NCBI RefSeq assembly: GCF_034387475.1
Contig: NZ_JAXCIL010000002.1
Coordinates: 496,001-560,000, forward strand
Direction of reading: 5' to 3'
DNA: 64,000 nucleotides
DNA from: Pseudomonas sp. Teo4
Lineage (GTDB): Bacteria; Pseudomonadota; Gammaproteobacteria; Pseudomonadales; Pseudomonadaceae
Below the pieces are notes generated by a model. That model saw only the letters and a list, made by a program, of their open reading frames with translations. It searched no databases and was not told the DNA's origin. The position numbers and the translations under genes are program-made. Below, piece after piece: positions 1 to 8,025 of this stretch; the first letter of the stretch is position 1, and the number at the start of each line of letters is the position of its first letter.

Positions 1-912
1 CAGTTCAAGGGCAACATGGGTAAACATGTTGTGGGTGTGGTCGAAGTGCCTGCCCACTGCGATCACGTTGTAGTTACCCCCCAGCCCCACGCCGGTCCAG
101 GGGTGCTGGGCAATCATCTGCAAGGCAACCTGGAATATCTCGGGTCGGTAGGACGCACCGCGCAGGGTGAGCAGGTTGTACACAAAAAACAGCGCCAAGC
201 CGCTTGCGATCAGCGCCAATACCGCGATCAAACGACTGTACCGGCCCTTGAACCACAGTGGTGCGACCACCAGGGTGCAGACCAGCGACAGAATCGCCCC
301 CCGACTCTGGCTGAGCGCGACGAACGCACCCAGGCACAAAAGGGCCAGTACCCAGGCAAGCTGCAGTGCACGATGGTGCGGCACCTCGTACAGCAGCACC
401 AGCAAGCCAGTGCCAATCACATAAGCCCCAAGGATGGGGTGTGAAATTTCGCCGATACCTTCCAGCCTGGCCCGCAAAAGGTGTGCATGCACCCCGTAGT
501 AGTTGACGATGGACACCAGCGCTGCGACCGCCAGCAACAGCCCTCCAGCCTGCAGCAGCCGACGTACCCTGAGCTCTCCGGCCTGCGCCAGCACGGGAAA
601 CGCCAGCAGGAACACCAGGATGTACACCAGGCGCTTGCTTTCGCGCAGCACCTCCTGGTTCGGTGACCACGCCAGACTGATGGCGCTCCAGACCAGCAAT
701 AACATCACGCTGCACCACAACGCCGCCTGACGACGGAAGGCTTCTATCAGAATCTGCCGGGCAGGCCAGGCCATGATCAGGGTCGGCAGCCAGAGGAAGA
801 GGATCAGCCCCTGCTGGTAGACCTTGTTGCTGGGCGCCAGCGCGATCGCCGCCATGAACCAGACCAGACCGACACCCAACCAGACCTGTGCCCAGCGTTT
901 CTGATGCAACAT
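1..912 (-). CDS. O-antigen ligase / polymerase family membrane protein (partial, C-terminus outside window)
   Basis: The frame opens with ATG at 912 and reads without a stop to the window edge, giving about 304 residues. It is a chain of hydrophobic segments with short polar loops. Around residues 275-300 there is a loop of the type seen in Wzy_C/WaaL proteins, with HPWTGVGLGGN followed by a His-containing HFDHTHN segment. The family joins O-antigen to lipid A-core or polymerises O-units at the periplasmic face of the inner membrane. The LPS gene cluster next door supports the ligase reading. The catalytic C-terminal part is partly missing from the window, so ligase and polymerase cannot be separated. 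Confidence 0.8.
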   Translation of the reverse strand, partial: MLHQKRWAQVWLGVGLVWFMAAIALAPSNKVYQQGLILFLWLPTLIMAWPARQILIEAFRRQAALWCSVMLLLVWSAISLAWSPNQEVLRESKRLVYILVFLLAFPVLAQAGELRVRRLLQAGGLLLAVAALVSIVNYYGVHAHLLRARLEGIGEISHPILGAYVIGTGLLVLLYEVPHHRALQLAWVLALLCLGAFVALSQSRGAILSLVCTLVVAPLWFKGRYSRLIAVLALIASGLALFFVYNLLTLRGASYRPEIFQVALQMIAQHPWTGVGLGGNYNVIAVGRHFDHTHNMFTHVALEL

Positions 913-1011
913 CTTCGCTCCCTGTGAATCACAGACACTGACATGGTGCTCACGCGTTATTTTCGGCATTATGGCCGGTCATTTCGTTCGCCAGACGACA
1001 AGGCCCTACTC

Positions 1012-1617
1012 ATGCAATGCTCCCGGCTCACCCAGGTCGACTTCGATCAGCTGACACTTGGCGCCCAGGTGCTCGAGGCAGACAGCCATGGCGCCAAAGT
1101 CTACCTGCTCAAGGATGGCAATTTCCTCAAGGTTTTCCGCCGCAAGCGTCTGATTTCATCTGCGCTGCTGCGCCCCTACTCCCAGCGTTTCGTCGACAAC
1201 GCCGCACGCTTGGCGCAACTGGGCATTCCGACGCTCGAAGTCATCAGCCAGCACAAGCTCGACCTGCCGGGCAGAACGGCAGTGCTGTATCGCCCACTGC
1301 CAGGCCGAACGCTGTTGCAGATGTCTCGCGACGAAGGCTTCAGCTGGGACACCTACCTCCCGCAACTGATCACGCTGATCCGCCACCTGCATCGCTCGGG
1401 CATCTACTTCCGCTCGCTGCACCTGGGCAACGTGGTGGTCACCCCCGAGCAGCAGCTGGGCCTGATCGACGTGGCAGACATGCGCTTCCTTCGCCCACCG
1501 CTGTCTGCGCGGATGATCCGGCGCAACGTCCAGCATATGGTGCGTTACATCGAACGAGAGAAACTGGGAGATCGCTTCCCGCTCGCCGAGTTCGAAGCCA
1601 ATCTGCTAGCCCGCTGA
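1012..1617 (+). CDS. LPS kinase-like protein (InaA/Kdo-kinase-like fold), possible pseudokinase
   Basis: About 201 residues from ATG 1012, which has AAGG eight bases upstream. An in-frame ATG at 943 would add 23 residues but has no ribosome site. The protein resembles the small kinase-like family often called toluene tolerance protein in Pseudomonas. A Lys-containing strand (LLKDGNFLKVF) and a late LIDVAD metal-binding-like motif are visible. The catalytic loop reads FRSLHLGNVV, where active kinases have HRDLxxxN, so the catalytic Asp is Ser. The gene lies between the O-antigen ligase and a glycosyltransferase, in opposite orientation, and its end overlaps the next gene by 12 bases. A role in LPS core modification is inferred from context. 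Confidence 0.65.
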   Translation: MQCSRLTQVDFDQLTLGAQVLEADSHGAKVYLLKDGNFLKVFRRKRLISSALLRPYSQRFVDNAARLAQLGIPTLEVISQHKLDLPGRTAVLYRPLPGRTLLQMSRDEGFSWDTYLPQLITLIRHLHRSGIYFRSLHLGNVVVTPEQQLGLIDVADMRFLRPPLSARMIRRNVQHMVRYIEREKLGDRFPLAEFEANLLAR

Positions 1618-2712
1618 CGGCCAGCCACGCAAAAGGCTTGCCGAGCCCTCCTGAAACCCCTGCCATGCCTGCTCCGGCGCCAGCGTCTGGCGCTGCCGGG
1701 CAGCTATGGCGGCCGGGTCGAGGGTGACACTGCGCTCCATCGCCCGCGCCCACTCGGCCACGTCTCCCACAGGCAGATACCACCCTGCATCCTGCAATTG
1801 CTCGCGGAACACCGCCAGGTCGCTACACATCACCGGTACGTCAGCCAGTACCGCCTCCTGCACAACCAACCCCAAGCCTTCCGAGCGCGAGGGAATCAGC
1901 ACCCAGTCAAACGCTCGGTACAACTGCTGCAGGTCTTCACGATGGCCGCACAAGTGAATACGCTCGGCCAACCCCAGTGCCTTGACCCGCGCCTGCAGGC
2001 TGGCATGCAACGGGCCCTCCCCGAGAATGGCCAGCTGTATGTGCGCTTGCCGGGAGGCCGCTTCGGCGAAGGCCTCGATCAACATCTCGAACCCCTTGCT
2101 CTCCACCAGGCGACCCACGGCCCCAAAGACCTGGCAGGGGGATGGCGGCAACCTCAGTACCTGCCTGGCCTGATCCGCACTCAACAACCGCTCGGCAAAA
2201 GCCCTCGGGTCGAGCGCCATGCGCAAGGTTCTTACTGGCTTGCCGAGGTCGCGCGCCAATGACTCGGCGAGGGTTTGCGAAACGGCCGCAAGGTTCAAAC
2301 GATTGGAGGGAAGTTCACGCAACAGGCGAATATCGGCAGAGCTTAGCCGGGTGCCACCATGGAACAGCACATTGGCCCTCAGCCCCGGAACCTGCTGCAT
2401 CAGAGGCAGGACCAGACGGGCAACGCCGACACCATCGAGCAGTAGCACTTCAGCGCGAGCCTCGATCAGCGCCTTGCGTAACCGACTGCGCAACCACGGG
2501 CGCAGCAAACGCCAGAGATGACGCCCCTTCAGGGCCCTGGGCGGCATATGCCACTCCTGGGTCGGGCCAAGCGCATGGCACACTCCGCTGCCGAGCAGCA
2601 GCCAGTTGCTGATGCGCGCATCAGCGCCAACGCAGGCCAGCACCTGACAATGCACTCTGTGGATGGAGATGTACCGCGAACCACCCGACCACATCATGTT
2701 GACGATGTTCAT
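1606..2712 (-). CDS. Glycosyltransferase family 4 (GT-B) protein
   Basis: 368 residues starting at ATG 2712, with a GGAGGGGAG stretch a few bases further upstream than usual. The C-terminal half carries the nucleotide-sugar half-site typical of GT4 enzymes: FGAVGRLVESKGFEMLIEAF near the middle, then LAILGEGPL, and the RSEGLGLVVQEAV segment with the conserved Glu pair spacing. The enzyme should transfer a sugar from an NDP donor to the LPS core on the cytoplasmic side of the inner membrane. It is the last of seven same-strand genes, 44 bases after the previous gene. Its 3' end overlaps the convergent kinase-like gene by 12 bases. Donor and acceptor cannot be told from sequence. Confidence 0.88.
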   Translation of the reverse strand: MNIVNMMWSGGSRYISIHRVHCQVLACVGADARISNWLLLGSGVCHALGPTQEWHMPPRALKGRHLWRLLRPWLRSRLRKALIEARAEVLLLDGVGVARLVLPLMQQVPGLRANVLFHGGTRLSSADIRLLRELPSNRLNLAAVSQTLAESLARDLGKPVRTLRMALDPRAFAERLLSADQARQVLRLPPSPCQVFGAVGRLVESKGFEMLIEAFAEAASRQAHIQLAILGEGPLHASLQARVKALGLAERIHLCGHREDLQQLYRAFDWVLIPSRSEGLGLVVQEAVLADVPVMCSDLAVFREQLQDAGWYLPVGDVAEWARAMERSVTLDPAAIAARQRQTLAPEQAWQGFQEGSASLLRGWPSAG

Positions 2713-2756
2713 GGCGTAACGCTCCCCTCCCGTTCAAACCAGGTGGGACTGCGATT

Positions 2757-3530
2757 TCAGTGAACGAACAGGGTAATTCCCATGCCAAGCAGGGCGCCCA
2801 TCAGCAGCGTCAATGCCAGCTTTACCCGGTCGCGCTTGCGCCGCCTGGCCTTGCGCCGCTCTTCTCCGGGCAGGGTCACATGCTTGCCGAACCCGGTGTG
2901 CAATACCGCATCGCCTTCGAGAGTGACCGCTGCAAGGTTCAGCTCGGCGTAACGCCGGGAAAGCGCCTTCTCACCAGCATAGGCGGCAAATGGCGCAACG
3001 CGTTGATAATCACTTAGCCGACGCAGACCCGGGTTCAGGGAAAATGCCTGCCAGTCGGCCTTGTCGGAGAACAATGGATAGCACGGCACCCCCGCGATCA
3101 CCTGGCGCGCACCCAGGTGAATGTAGGGGCTGTGGATGGCCAGGTCATGGGCATGGCTACGGAGCCAGACCTGCAGCAGGTCTGGACTGACTTCCAGTAT
3201 GGCGCGGGAGTCTTCGACAAAGGCTTGCCGGTAGAACTTCCAGTCATCCTCGCAGTGGAAGATGTAAGGTGTCTTGACGTGACTGTAGGCCAGGTCAATC
3301 GACGCCAACTGGCCGAGCTTCGGGCGATTCACGAACACCTGGCAACGGGGCTTCCAGTGCTCGGGTATGCAGGCGTGCACAGCGTCGTCACCCGAGTCTT
3401 CGGTAATGAAGACCTCGCGAATGGGTGCCGTGTTATAGCGATCAAAACTGTCCAGGGTCTGCTTGAGCAGATCGAACCGTCCACAACTGGTCACGACCAG
3501 CGTGATATCACTCTCATCGGAATAGCGCAC
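2757..3530 (-). CDS. GT-A type glycosyltransferase with C-terminal membrane anchor
   Basis: About 257 residues. I chose GTG 3530 because GGAGGG sits seven bases upstream. An ATG at 3551 in the same frame has no good ribosome site. The N-terminus LVVTSCGRFDLLKQTLDSF is the first strand and helix of family 2-like GT-A enzymes, and FHCEDDWKFY supplies the metal-binding acidic motif. The last 25 residues are a single hydrophobic helix after an Arg/Lys-rich stretch, which suggests a tail anchor in the inner membrane. It lies 44 bases from each neighbour in the LPS operon. The donor sugar is unknown. Confidence 0.8.
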   Translation of the reverse strand: MRYSDESDITLVVTSCGRFDLLKQTLDSFDRYNTAPIREVFITEDSGDDAVHACIPEHWKPRCQVFVNRPKLGQLASIDLAYSHVKTPYIFHCEDDWKFYRQAFVEDSRAILEVSPDLLQVWLRSHAHDLAIHSPYIHLGARQVIAGVPCYPLFSDKADWQAFSLNPGLRRLSDYQRVAPFAAYAGEKALSRRYAELNLAAVTLEGDAVLHTGFGKHVTLPGEERRKARRRKRDRVKLALTLLMGALLGMGITLFVH

Positions 3531-3594
3531 CGGATTCCCTCCGCCTTGCATTCACCCACTGCACCCCCGTCCCTGGGAGCGAAACGCCTGTTGA

Positions 3595-4551
3595 TCAGAC
3601 GCCGAGCTTCAGACGAAGCCGCTGCAACAACGTCAGCGGTGGATGAGGCCTTAGTGCAGGGCGCATATGTTCGACGATGCTACGCCCTACCTCTGCGAAA
3701 CTGAAACGGGATACTGACAAAAGGCGGCCATTTTCCGCAATCCGCTGGGCCAGCGAAGGGTCCGCACGCAATGTACGAAGTTTCTCCTGGAGCATCGGAA
3801 TGCTGTCGTAGAGCACTACGTTGTGCATGTCCTGCAAACCAAGTGCTCGGTTTTCTCCTTCGCCCTGGTCATAAGCCAGCAGCACACAGCCGCAGGCCAT
3901 GGCCTCGAAGTTCTTGATCATGTACTCGCCCATGCCGACATCGGCACTGACGAAGAAACGGATGCGGTTGAGCGTGTTGCAGTAGTCTTCACCGGAGTTG
4001 GTGCGGGTCACTACCAAGTTTTCGACCTGCCCTAGTTCGTCCAGCAACGCCTTGCGACCACTGTAGGCCACGCTCTTGGTGCTGCCGACGAACGCCAGCT
4101 CGATATCACGCTCGCGCCCTTGGTCCGCCAACAACTGCTCGTCGTAGCCCTTGGGCACGAACACGGCGTCGAAACCTTCCTGGCGCAGGCGTTCGCTGAC
4201 CATGTAACCCGAGCTGATCACCCGCGCCCAGGGCAGCTTGCGGTAGTGCGCACTGAACTTGCCGGTGTACTTGCAGGGGATGTAGTTCTGGTAGGCATCG
4301 TGCTCGAGGATGACCAGGTTCGGCACGCTGCGGATGAATGCCACCTGACGGATCTCTTGCTTGAAACGCAGGAAAAACACGATCCGGTCGTAGCGCTCGA
4401 CATCCACCTCACGCTTGAAGTAACGACGCAGGTTGCGCTGGTCTTCGCTGCTCAGCCAGCGCAGGTCGCACTCACAGTTGGCCGCGACGCCGTCGTACAG
4501 GCGGTCGAGGATCGCCCGTTGTTCCTTCTGCACCAGAAATAGGACTTTCAT
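3595..4551 (-). CDS. CgeB-like glycosyltransferase (GT-B, Glyco_trans_1_2 type)
   Basis: 318 residues from ATG 4551, with AAGGA six bases upstream. The N-terminus MKVLFLVQKEQRAI is a Rossmann start. In the second half, ELAFVGSTKSVAYSGRKALL and YMIKNFEAMACGCVLLAYDQGE match the donor-binding half of CgeB/spore-maturation-type glycosyltransferases, where the Phe-Glu-Ala-x-Ala/Gly-Cys segment is diagnostic. There is no signal peptide or membrane helix, so it should act in the cytoplasm. It is flanked by 43-47 base gaps in the LPS operon, which makes core oligosaccharide assembly the likeliest job. The exact linkage is not predictable. Confidence 0.8.
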   Translation of the reverse strand: MKVLFLVQKEQRAILDRLYDGVAANCECDLRWLSSEDQRNLRRYFKREVDVERYDRIVFFLRFKQEIRQVAFIRSVPNLVILEHDAYQNYIPCKYTGKFSAHYRKLPWARVISSGYMVSERLRQEGFDAVFVPKGYDEQLLADQGRERDIELAFVGSTKSVAYSGRKALLDELGQVENLVVTRTNSGEDYCNTLNRIRFFVSADVGMGEYMIKNFEAMACGCVLLAYDQGEGENRALGLQDMHNVVLYDSIPMLQEKLRTLRADPSLAQRIAENGRLLSVSRFSFAEVGRSIVEHMRPALRPHPPLTLLQRLRLKLGV

Positions 4552-4598
4552 TGCATTCCTTGGGCGCTCAGCGCCAACTCGGTCAACCAGCAGCGTTT

Positions 4599-6002
4599 TT
4601 ACAGCTCACGCCGCCAGAACAGTTCATGTCGACGCACAGCCTTACGGAAGAACTCGTTTTCTCCGTATGGCGACGGACGGCGCCCGGCCAGCCAGCGCTG
4701 CAGCAACCGACGCACGCGGCGCTTGAACGGTGCAGGTGGCTGCAGATCGTGCATCATGCCCAGGGCCATGGCCTTGTCGCGCTGGGTCGCCACATCCAGA
4801 ACCAGGCTGCACGGCGCCCAGGCCTGCTCGGCACTCAGTTGCGGCGGCAAGGCAACGCCATCGCCACTGTCGCCCATCGGCCAGCGGTCGTTGTCGTGCA
4901 GATGGTTGGCGTAGCACAGCAGGGTCTGCGGCTGCCACGACAGGCCTTCAAGGGCCTCCAGCACTGCGGCCTGGGCACAGATATGGTCCGGATGTGGGTC
5001 AAGTTGTGGATGCGGCATCACCAGCACTTCAGGCTTGGCCAGCTCCAGCAAGGCGCGCAAGTCGGCCAGCAGGTTGTTCCAGGTCGGCTGCCCATCGCCG
5101 TCGGCAGGCAGCGGGAACGGGTTGAACTGGCGGAACGGCCGGATATCGGCCATGTCGGCTTCCCGGGAAACGGCAGGCTGGTCGGGTGCGGCCTGCATGA
5201 TGGGGAGTTGCAGGCAGAAGTAGCCCAACTGCACGCAACGCGACTCAGGCACACCGGCCCAACGCGGCACTGCGACGCTATCCCAGGCGCGCAAACGCCC
5301 CTTTAGCCGCGCCGCCTCGGCGCGGCCCATTCCCATCTGCTGGTAATGTTCCGCTTCGATCTCTCCGGCAGTCAGAGTCACCACCCAGGTTTCGTCTGCC
5401 TGGCTGTAGAGCCCATATGCGGCCAGCTCGGCGTCATCAGCGTGGGGGGCGATGACCATCACCCTGCGGCGCTGTAACTCGACACTCGGGGTTATCCACA
5501 GCCGTGGTTCACCCAGCAACCGGCAGTAACGCCCGCGCAAACGCAATTGCGCTGCCTGCAACGGGGCGGCCAAGCCGGTAAGGTTGAGATAACGCACACC
5601 ATCGACGCCTCGCTCGAAGGTCTGGCAGTCTCGCTCCCCGTCACCGAGCAACTCGACACGCGGGTCGAGGAAGCGGCCGAGCCAGCGGCTCTTGATGCGC
5701 ACTTCCAGCACCAGGGTTTCGTCGCCATCAAGCGAGGTGTCGGCGCGCAGCACGCCACCTTGCAAGCTGGCCTTCACCTGGCGGGTCTGCTCCCCGAAGC
5801 GGTAGACGTAGTCTTCCCCTGGCGTATAGAACAAGTGGTCGGCGAACCAGGCCTCATGAACGGCCCACAACACCGGCAATAGCAGCAGCGGCAACCACCA
5901 CCAGGTGGTCAGCCCGAGGGCAACCAGCAGCACCAGCGCAGCCAGCAGCCCCAAGCGCTTGTTGCGCCTGTGACGCTTGAGCAACTGCTGCTTGCGGCTC
6001 AT
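4599..6002 (-). CDS. PIG-L family deacetylase with N-terminal membrane segments
   Basis: 467 residues. ATG 6002 overlaps the TGA of the preceding gene by four bases (ATGA), which fixes the start. Residues 17-52 form one or two membrane helices after an Arg/Lys-rich N-terminus. A beta-rich region follows, then the PIG-L domain with APHADDAEL near residues 185-190 and LDPHPDH near 335, which supply the Asp and His zinc ligands. The family removes N-acetyl groups from sugars such as GlcNAc-PI or mycothiol precursors. Sitting inside an LPS operon, it may N-deacetylate a core or O-antigen sugar. That substrate is inference. The 180-residue N-terminal region and about 100-residue C-terminal extension are unusual for the family. 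Confidence 0.85.
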   Translation of the reverse strand: MSRKQQLLKRHRRNKRLGLLAALVLLVALGLTTWWWLPLLLLPVLWAVHEAWFADHLFYTPGEDYVYRFGEQTRQVKASLQGGVLRADTSLDGDETLVLEVRIKSRWLGRFLDPRVELLGDGERDCQTFERGVDGVRYLNLTGLAAPLQAAQLRLRGRYCRLLGEPRLWITPSVELQRRRVMVIAPHADDAELAAYGLYSQADETWVVTLTAGEIEAEHYQQMGMGRAEAARLKGRLRAWDSVAVPRWAGVPESRCVQLGYFCLQLPIMQAAPDQPAVSREADMADIRPFRQFNPFPLPADGDGQPTWNNLLADLRALLELAKPEVLVMPHPQLDPHPDHICAQAAVLEALEGLSWQPQTLLCYANHLHDNDRWPMGDSGDGVALPPQLSAEQAWAPCSLVLDVATQRDKAMALGMMHDLQPPAPFKRRVRRLLQRWLAGRRPSPYGENEFFRKAVRRHELFWRREL

Positions 6003-6895
6003 ACCTGGAACACCGGCACGGGGTTGCACCAGCGGTCCTTGTACTCGCGGTCGGCACGACCGAACGAGAAGCGCAGCGGCTTGTTGCGCGCGCGGGCATC
6101 TTCCCAGGCCGCCTGGGTATTGAGGAAGCTCAGCACGCTACCAGGGCTGAACGCCTTGGTCTCGGGGTCGACGCCACCGTTGATGTACTCGACGCTGACC
6201 CACTCCGGCGCTTCGACCCGGTACACCAGCTGGATCGCAATGGCTTTGTCGTCCAGCAACAGCACCGAGCCGATCAGCAATTCACGCAGGCGCTCCAGCA
6301 CCTCGGCCATGTGCGCCGCCCCGGTGGCCGGGAAGCCCCAGCGGCGCTGGAACAGGTCGCAATACATGGCCGCGATGTCGTCGGAGCTGAAGTCGCTGAT
6401 CGGGCGTACCACACCGCCCGCCTCTTCCAGCAAACGCAGCTCGCGGCGCTGGTTGTAGCGAAACTTCTTCGACAGGTCCTCATGAGCCCGTGCCATCGCC
6501 AGTTGCTCCGGCTGTGCCTTGAGGCCCGCGAAGCGGCCCTGATTGAGCTCAGACAGATAGCGACCGGTGTGACGCAGCGGGGCAGCGGCATCTGCGGCGG
6601 CAGGTAGGATGATCTCGGCATTGCCCAGGTCGAACAGGCCCTTCTTGCCTGCACGCTTGAGCACGTCCTTGGACAGCGCCAAGTGCCGTCCCCAGGTGGG
6701 GATGGCGGCTTTGAGATCGCCACCTTGCTGCCAACCCAGATAACGCACGGGAATTTGCGCCAATTGCGCCAATTGCTCGATTACCAGTGGATGCGTTGCA
6801 ACACTGCCCCCGAATCGCGCCCAGGCTTCGGCATAGGCGGCAGCGTCGATAACCTGCCAGCCGCGTTCGCGGAACGCTTGAATATGGTTGAGCAT
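5999..6895 (-). CDS. mig-14: Mig-14 family GNAT-like acyltransferase
   Basis: 298 residues from ATG 6895, which overlaps the previous gene's stop as TGATG. A GTG one codon upstream is less likely. The protein has the length and sequence features of Mig-14 of Salmonella and Pseudomonas, including the KKFRYNQRRELRLLEEAGG helix and the FSFGRADREYKDRW segment of the second acetyltransferase-like lobe. Mig-14 proteins are inner-membrane-associated and contribute to resistance to cationic antimicrobial peptides; the chemical reaction is not established. Translational coupling to a glycosyltransferase on one side and a PIG-L deacetylase on the other suggests that it modifies an LPS sugar. Confidence 0.85.
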   Translation of the reverse strand: MLNHIQAFRERGWQVIDAAAYAEAWARFGGSVATHPLVIEQLAQLAQIPVRYLGWQQGGDLKAAIPTWGRHLALSKDVLKRAGKKGLFDLGNAEIILPAAADAAAPLRHTGRYLSELNQGRFAGLKAQPEQLAMARAHEDLSKKFRYNQRRELRLLEEAGGVVRPISDFSSDDIAAMYCDLFQRRWGFPATGAAHMAEVLERLRELLIGSVLLLDDKAIAIQLVYRVEAPEWVSVEYINGGVDPETKAFSPGSVLSFLNTQAAWEDARARNKPLRFSFGRADREYKDRWCNPVPVFQV

Positions 6896-8025
6896 CACGC
6901 CTGCGCCACCATCGCACGCACCTGAGGCAGCTGCCAGAAGGCTTCACGCACGGCCGAGTCGGAGAAGCGTTCATGCAGGCGCTGAAGCATGTGTTCGGCA
7001 CAAACCTGACGCTGCTGCGCATCCAGCCCGGCCATGTGCTTGAGGCCCTGCGCCAGCTGCGCGGTATCGCCCAGCGGGAACAGCACGCCCACGCCTTCGA
7101 CCACTTCGCGGGCACCGCCGCAGGCCGTGGCCAGTAGAGGCACGCCGGCAACCATGGCTTCGAGCAGGACCATGCCGAAAGGCTCATGATCGGAGCTCAG
7201 GGCAAACACATCGAAGGCCTGGAAGTAACGGCGGGCGTTCGGCACCTGGCCCAGGAAGTCCACCTGGCCGGCAATACCGAGTTCTGCAGCAAGTGCCTTG
7301 AGCTTGCCTTCCAGACGCCCTTCCCCGAGCACAGCCAGCCGTGACCCGGCGGGCAACTCCGGCAAAGCCTGGGCAAAGCCACGCAGCAATGTGGCCTGAT
7401 CCTTGTCTGGATGCAGCCGACCGACGTTACCCACGATCCAGGCCTGCGCGTCCAGGCCCAGGGCCTCACGGGCCTCGGCACGGGGCACGAGCGAGGCCTG
7501 CAAGGCTTCGATGTCGATACGGTTGTACAGGGTCTGAATGCGCTCGGCCGGCCACTGCGGCAAGCATCGGCGCATGTCGTCACGCACCGCATCCGACACG
7601 CCAAGCAGGCTCAGGCGCTTGCTGAACAGGTTGGCGAACAGCCGACGCCCTTTGCGCTGATAGTCGCCGAAGGCATGGTGCACGCCGATCACCGGCAACC
7701 CGGTACCCAGCAAGGCCACATAGATCGGCTTGAAGCGGTGGGCGATGCAGAAACTGAAATTGCGCTCGGCTGCGATCCGGCGCAACGCGCGGATCGCCCC
7801 GAGCTTCAGCCCACGCACGGCCTTGGAGCTGAACTCCAGAAACAGTACCTCGTCCGAAGCACAGCCAGCCGCAACCTGCGGGTCGGCGGCACCGGTGAGG
7901 AACACCGTGGTGACCTTGTAGCCACTGCCCTGGAACAGGCTGGCGTACTGACGGGCGCAGTCGAGGAACGGCCCGTCATAGCCATGGCAGAATTGCAGGA
8001 CGCGCAGTTCAGAGCGGCTGGTCAT
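6895..8025 (-). CDS. Glycosyltransferase family 4 (WapH-like LPS core glycosyltransferase)
   Basis: 376 residues from ATG 8025. The start lies inside the end of the carbamoyltransferase gene (17-base overlap), so translation is probably coupled. N-terminal LRVLQFCHGYDGPFLDCARQ is the acceptor half. The donor half shows VGNVGRLHPDKDQATLLRGF, LAVLGEGRLEGKL and SSDHEPFGMVLLEAMVAGVPLL, which contains the E-x7-E pair of GT4 enzymes. Its position beside the carbamoyltransferase is like that of wapH in P. aeruginosa, which adds a core sugar. The name is by context only. It is cytoplasmic, with no signal peptide or helix. Confidence 0.85.
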   Translation of the reverse strand: MTSRSELRVLQFCHGYDGPFLDCARQYASLFQGSGYKVTTVFLTGAADPQVAAGCASDEVLFLEFSSKAVRGLKLGAIRALRRIAAERNFSFCIAHRFKPIYVALLGTGLPVIGVHHAFGDYQRKGRRLFANLFSKRLSLLGVSDAVRDDMRRCLPQWPAERIQTLYNRIDIEALQASLVPRAEAREALGLDAQAWIVGNVGRLHPDKDQATLLRGFAQALPELPAGSRLAVLGEGRLEGKLKALAAELGIAGQVDFLGQVPNARRYFQAFDVFALSSDHEPFGMVLLEAMVAGVPLLATACGGAREVVEGVGVLFPLGDTAQLAQGLKHMAGLDAQQRQVCAEHMLQRLHERFSDSAVREAFWQLPQVRAMVAQA

